A stretch of 18,154 nt of DNA from Verrucomicrobiota bacterium (GTDB taxonomy: Bacteria; Verrucomicrobiota; Verrucomicrobiia; Chthoniobacterales; UBA10450). A program made the translations under genes and the position numbers. The stretch covers positions 1 to 18,154 of the forward strand of contig QHOD01000080.1 in the NCBI GenBank assembly GCA_003218615.1, read 5' to 3'. Shown here one piece after another: positions 14,937 through 18,154 of the stretch (the stretch's first letter is position 1; each line of letters opens with the position of its first letter). The notes under the pieces are model-generated. The model ran no database searches and was not told the DNA's origin. It was given only the letters and a program-made list of their open reading frames with translations.

Positions 14937-16937
14937 ATGAAACTTGGCACACTGGGGTTCGGGCAATCCAGAAAAATCGAGCAACGCTTTCCGTCGCAAC
15001 CGCAGCTCATCCTCGCGGTCTCCTCCAGCGATATCTCTTCAGCGCGATACCTGGCCCGGATTCAAAAGCTGACTCATGAAGCCCAGGCCATCGACGGAGT
15101 AACCGGCGTCAAAAGTGTAACCGCCGGGCCAAAAAGCTTTCAGGATGCGCTGGCAAGTCCGTTCTGGAGCCGGCTGCTCATCGCCAAAGACCGCAAGTCG
15201 ACCAATGTCATTCTGTTCACTGAGGGACGTGATCCGGAGAAACTCATCCGGCGTCTGGAGGGCATCGTGCATGAATTGGACCAGAAGGACTTTCGAATTC
15301 ACATCGCCGGCACGCCCTATGTGGTGGAGATGCTCCGGCGCAGTCTGGTCCACGATTTTCGCTACTTCAGCCTGACCGCGGTCGTTTTGTTCGGCCTGAC
15401 GATGGCGGCAATGTTCCAGTCGATTCGGGTGTTTTTGGGGATGCTGGTCACCTGCACGAACGCCGTTTTATTGACTCTGCTTCTTCAATCTGTGTTCGGC
15501 AAAAAGATCGGCATCCTCACGGTCAACCTTGGGACGATCGTCTTTGTCGTCGCCTTGTCGCATTTGGTCTACATGACGTTCAACTGGCAGACGCTCGCCG
15601 ACCGGATGCACCGCCTCGGTAAGGAATCCCCAGATCTCGGTGCGGACGCGCGGCGCATGACTTTTCCGGCGTCGTTTTGGTCGATGATTTGCGCATCGCT
15701 TGGGTTCGCCAGCTTGCTGATTGTCCAGGCCAAACCGTTGCGCGAACTCGGGTTCGGCGGCGTGCTCGGCTCAGTGGTGGCATTCATTTGCGCTTACCTG
15801 ATGTATCCGCCGTTTCTGCGCTGGGCCGTGCCGCGCAAGAGCAAACTCGTGGAGGCAGAACCGCCACCTTGGTTTTGGTCGCGGCGCTTCGCGCTTTTGT
15901 CGGCCGCCGTAGTTCTCGCCAGCGTCGCACTGGGATTTGGCCTGAAACAGGTAAACACCGACCCGAGTCTGCTCGATTATTTTAAGCCGCACCAAGAACT
16001 GCGCGACGGACTGGAGTACGTCGATCACAACGGCGGCTGCAATCCGCTCACCCTCGTCGTCTCCGCCTCCGATGGCAGCAAACTGAACACCGACGCTGCT
16101 TACCAGAAAATGTGGACGTTGCACGGCGCGCTCGAGAATTACAAAGACGTCGGCACGGTCATCTCGCTTCCAACTCTTCTGGCCGAGGGCGACCGCGTGC
16201 CGTTCTCCTTTCTGATCAGTTACGAAAAGATGATGGAACTCATGGCGCAGCCGAAATACGCGCGCGTAGGCAAAAGTTTTGTCACGGAGGATCGCGAGCA
16301 GGCGGTCTTCCTCCTACGCATGGTTGAGGAGCGTCGTTCCAAATACCGCGTTGATGTTGTCGACGACCTTCGCTCGGTCGCGCGGAAACACGGATTCAAG
16401 ACCGCGCTTGTTGGCAGTATTTACTATTTGCAAGGCCGCCTGGCGCAGTTGGTCGCTTCCAGCCTCGTGACCGGCCTCTTTTGGCTCAACGTTTTGTTTA
16501 TCGCGATCGCATGGATCGTCGCCCGGTCGATTCGTGGAACGGTAGCGATGATTGTGAGCCTGACGCTTGTCCCGCTCTGCATGCTTGGCGGTATCGGCTG
16601 GCTGCATGTGCCAATGGATGTCATCTCGGCGCCGGCTACAAACGTTTGCATCGGCATCGCGATCGACTCGATGATCCATCTAGTCTTTGGGGTGCGTCGT
16701 GCCCAACGCGACGGAAAGAAAGGCTGGGCAGCTTGGGTCGCCGCGCGTGAAGAACAATGGCGCGGGATCGTTTACTCCGACGTCATCATCGCCGCTGGCT
16801 TTGCCATCTTCGTACTGTCCGATTTTCCGCCGACCCAACGCTTCGGTCTCGTCGTCCTTGCCGGTTGCATCATCGACATCCTGGCAAACCTGTTCGTCCT
16901 GCCGCTGCTCGGCGGCGCGCAGTTGAAAAAGAGATAG
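14937..16937 (+). CDS. MMPL/RND-superfamily transporter lacking the first membrane helix
   Basis: This is a large membrane protein of 666 residues with two related halves. The N-terminal periplasmic-type loop (about 1-136) is followed by five helices between about 141 and 295. Then come a helix at about 314-332, a second loop (about 333-505) and five more helices to the end. MMPL-type proteins should have a helix before the first loop, giving 12; here only 11 are visible, and the protein starts directly in the loop. The reading frame is closed by TAA at 14922, so no longer version is encoded. Members move lipids, hopanoids or drugs. No membrane-fusion or TolC-like partner gene is nearby. Confidence 0.85.
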   Translation: MKLGTLGFGQSRKIEQRFPSQPQLILAVSSSDISSARYLARIQKLTHEAQAIDGVTGVKSVTAGPKSFQDALASPFWSRLLIAKDRKSTNVILFTEGRDPEKLIRRLEGIVHELDQKDFRIHIAGTPYVVEMLRRSLVHDFRYFSLTAVVLFGLTMAAMFQSIRVFLGMLVTCTNAVLLTLLLQSVFGKKIGILTVNLGTIVFVVALSHLVYMTFNWQTLADRMHRLGKESPDLGADARRMTFPASFWSMICASLGFASLLIVQAKPLRELGFGGVLGSVVAFICAYLMYPPFLRWAVPRKSKLVEAEPPPWFWSRRFALLSAAVVLASVALGFGLKQVNTDPSLLDYFKPHQELRDGLEYVDHNGGCNPLTLVVSASDGSKLNTDAAYQKMWTLHGALENYKDVGTVISLPTLLAEGDRVPFSFLISYEKMMELMAQPKYARVGKSFVTEDREQAVFLLRMVEERRSKYRVDVVDDLRSVARKHGFKTALVGSIYYLQGRLAQLVASSLVTGLFWLNVLFIAIAWIVARSIRGTVAMIVSLTLVPLCMLGGIGWLHVPMDVISAPATNVCIGIAIDSMIHLVFGVRRAQRDGKKGWAAWVAAREEQWRGIVYSDVIIAAGFAIFVLSDFPPTQRFGLVVLAGCIIDILANLFVLPLLGGAQLKKR

Positions 16938-17097
16938 CATGCAAATCGTCACGAAGCCTGCAAACCGCGCATTGATTCACACCTATCCCAACTGTTCACC
17001 CGGTGGCATCTCTCGGTTTTTCCATCCGGTCGCGGGCAGAGTAGAATCGCGTGCTCGCAGTCCAGATCGAGCCTTGATTAAATAAATCCGCGTGTAA

Positions 17098-17113
17098 ACG
17101 TTCGCTTGAACGT
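17098..17113. promoter_or_regulatory. Probable LexA operator (GTTC-N4-GAAC)
   Basis: ACGTTC-GCTT-GAACGT is a perfect 6-bp inverted repeat with a 4-nt spacer. From memory, the LexA box described for Verrucomicrobia is TGTTC-N4-GAACA, and this site fits its core. It overlaps a possible -35 (TTGAAC, 17106-17111) that is 17 nt from a possible -10 (TTAAAT, 17129-17134). The gene behind it belongs to an SOS mutagenesis family, which supports the call. Confidence 0.6.
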
Positions 17114-17134
17114 ATCTCGCCTTTGACATTAAAT
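17106..17134 (+). promoter_or_regulatory. Candidate promoter for the ImuB-like gene
   Basis: TTGAAC (17106-17111) and TTAAAT (17129-17134) have the ideal 17-nt spacing. Each matches the sigma-70 consensus at four of six positions. Transcription would begin near 17141, almost at the ATG, giving a leaderless or nearly leaderless mRNA. The overlap with the inverted repeat suggests repression by LexA. Confidence 0.45.
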
Positions 17135-17141
17135 TGAGCGC

Positions 17142-18154
17142 ATGGAGCGCTCTAGTCCGGAGTTTGCGGCGGCGAAAGTCCGCCGGTCGGACGGACTCGG
17201 CCGGTGGCGAGATCAACAAGCTGAAGTTCAGCAAATCATCGCGATCCTGCACAAGTGGGGAATTCACACGCTGGGTCAACTCGCGGCACTAGATAAAGAG
17301 GAGCTGCGCGCACGGCTTGGCCCGGAAGCATTTCGGCTTTGGGAACGAGCAAATGGCACGTCGACTCGGCTCCTGAAATTTGTTCAACCACCGGAGTCGT
17401 TCGAGGAGAGCTTCGAATTCGAACATGAAATCGAAACGGCTGAGCCGCTGCTGTTCATGCTGCGCCGCTTTTTGGAGCAGCTCACGTTGCGACTGGGCGC
17501 GATCTATCTGGTCGCAAAAGAACTGACCCTGCGAATCACTTTTGCGAATCCGCCCGCCGTACGGCGGGACGGATCCGCCGCGGCGGACAAACAGATTTAC
17601 GAACGCGTCTTCAAAATTCCGCAGCCGACCAACGATGTCGATCTTCTGTTCCGGATGCTGCACACGCATCTCGATAATTTTAAATCGGAATACCCGATTA
17701 TCGCTGTTTCATTGGAAGCCGAGCCAGTCAAACCGTCGCAGCAACAATTTGGTTTATTTCAAACATCTTTGCGCGATCCACATCAGCTTTACGAAACGCT
17801 GGCCCGGTTGGTCGCCTTAGTCGGCAGCGATCGTGTCGGAACGCCGGTCTTGGAAGAAACGCATCGGGCCGATGCGTTTCATATCGAACCATTTTCGTGG
17901 GAGGTAGGGGCGATTGACCTCAATCGCCTCGCGCCAACGGCCCCGTTACGCGCGGCGCTGCGGCGTTTTCGGCCGAATATTGCCGCATCGGTTTTGCTGG
18001 CACGCGAGCGACCAATTCATCTGCGCAGCCTACACGTGAGCGGCGCAGTTTCCGGAGAGCGTGGTCCTTATCGCGCATCCGGAAATTGGTGGGACGAAAA
18101 ATGGTGGGACCGCGCCGAATGGGACCTGCAACTGGAGAATGGAATTTTGTGTCG
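17142..18154 (+). CDS. ImuB-like Y-family polymerase C-terminal part, palm domain missing; 3' end cut by window edge
   Basis: ImuB is the catalytically inactive Y-family adaptor that works with ImuA and DnaE2 in SOS mutagenesis. The frame runs from the ATG at 17142 to the window end (337 codons) with no stop. It begins almost directly with the helix-hairpin-helix part (LHKWGIHTLGQLAAL, about 36-50). Typical ImuB C-terminal blocks follow: EFEHEIETAEPLLFMLRRFLEQL, VDLLFRMLHTHLDNF, QQFGLFQTSLRDP, DRVGTPVLEETHRADAF, and ASGNWWDEKWW near the end. The roughly 200-residue N-terminal palm and fingers (IMS domain) are absent, and upstream TAA at 17130 closes the frame. Residues 1-20 and about 136-149 are encoded by palindromic repeat-like DNA. 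It could be a remnant, a pseudogene or a shortened adaptor. Confidence 0.75.
   Translation, partial: MERSSPEFAAAKVRRSDGLGRWRDQQAEVQQIIAILHKWGIHTLGQLAALDKEELRARLGPEAFRLWERANGTSTRLLKFVQPPESFEESFEFEHEIETAEPLLFMLRRFLEQLTLRLGAIYLVAKELTLRITFANPPAVRRDGSAAADKQIYERVFKIPQPTNDVDLLFRMLHTHLDNFKSEYPIIAVSLEAEPVKPSQQQFGLFQTSLRDPHQLYETLARLVALVGSDRVGTPVLEETHRADAFHIEPFSWEVGAIDLNRLAPTAPLRAALRRFRPNIAASVLLARERPIHLRSLHVSGAVSGERGPYRASGNWWDEKWWDRAEWDLQLENGILC
17154..17197. repeat. Composite stem-loop at the start of the ImuB-like frame
   Basis: An outer pair, AGTCCG (17154-17159) with CGGACT (17192-17197), encloses an inner pair, CGGCGG (17167-17172) with CCGCCG (17180-17185). It encodes about residues 5-19 of the frame, before any recognisable ImuB sequence, and resembles the GC-rich palindromes at 6681-6742 and 17553-17587. 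Confidence 0.5.
17553..17587. repeat. Two adjacent perfect palindromes inside the ImuB-like gene
   Basis: CCCGCCGTACGGCGGG (17553-17568) and TCCGCCGCGGCGGA (17574-17587) are both perfect palindromes, 5 nt apart. They encode the residues PPAVRRDGSAAAD between LTLRITFAN and KQIYERVFKIPQP, segments that are normally almost contiguous in ImuB proteins. This looks like an in-frame insertion of a small palindromic element. Confidence 0.65.

Larger units (their letters stand above)
16938..17141. other. Intergenic region with SOS-type promoter
   Basis: This 204-nt gap lies between the MMPL gene and the ImuB-like frame. Open frames on the minus strand here show no family features. The only structure I see is at its right end: a perfect inverted repeat at 17098-17113 and promoter-like hexamers. 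It does not encode the missing ImuB palm domain in any frame. Confidence 0.5.

Noticed and set aside
17123..17128. TTGACA as a -35 box.
   Set aside because: It lies only 13 nt before the ATG at 17142 with no room for a -10 and spacer upstream of the start.
16983..17279. 98-codon minus-strand frame between the MMPL and ImuB-like genes.
   Set aside because: It overlaps the SOS-type promoter and the ImuB-like start, and shows no recognisable motif.
1..18154. CRISPR array, tRNA, rRNA, IS element or prophage genes.
   Set aside because: I found no regularly spaced repeats, no tRNA-like clover-leaf stretch and no transposase, integrase or phage structural gene.

Overview
The window is a gene-dense stretch of a Gram-negative bacterial chromosome with no rRNA, tRNA, CRISPR array, phage or IS gene that I can see. 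An LPS-export permease (LptF/G family), Tat and Sec signal peptides, an MMPL/RND transporter and A-type Fe-S protein point to an outer-membraned organism. Gene content, weak Shine-Dalgarno sites, dispersed palindromic repeats and a GTTC-N4-GAAC operator ahead of an SOS-type gene fit a soil Verrucomicrobiota (Chthoniobacterales-like) best. That placement is inference from memory of these groups, not a computed classification.

Layout, left to right. (1) 1-2161: ComEC DNA-uptake channel, cut by the left edge, tail-to-tail with trmB (2122-2793, minus), with a strong hairpin at the trmB start. (2) 2884-3492: secreted methionine sulfoxide reductase MsrA. (3) 3527-5258, minus: a sulfotransferase-like P-loop protein followed by a class IV aminotransferase. 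From memory, this pair is fused in plant 'branched-chain aminotransferase-like' proteins, and the aminotransferase here lacks the expected PLP lysine. (4) 5505-6602: two convergent secreted proteins, one a 3D-domain protein and one a CHAP-like putative cysteine amidase, both probably acting on the cell wall. (5) 6747-8882: divergent aldo/keto reductase and NAD-dependent epimerase, both with Tat-like leaders. (6) 8986-10728: ATP/ADP-translocase-family transporter, then an OsmC peroxidase; a dispersed inverted repeat sits in front of the transporter. (7) 10790-12838, minus: lptF, an unknown gene coupled to it by a 4-nt overlap, and an IscA/ErpA-like carrier. (8) 12895-14874: DinG-type Fe-S helicase, then an MMPL transporter lacking its first membrane helix (14937-16937). 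(9) 17142-end: the C-terminal half of an ImuB-like Y-family polymerase, with no palm domain, behind a probable LexA box.

Themes: oxidative-stress defence (MsrA, OsmC), DNA uptake and SOS functions (ComEC, DinG, ImuB-like), and envelope building (LptF, MMPL, 3D and CHAP-like proteins). The most unusual parts are the sulfotransferase/aminotransferase pair with its missing lysine, and the truncated ImuB with palindromic elements inside its reading frame and a LexA-type operator just upstream. No gene-free stretch exceeds 300 bases. The largest gaps are 5259-5504 and 16938-17141.
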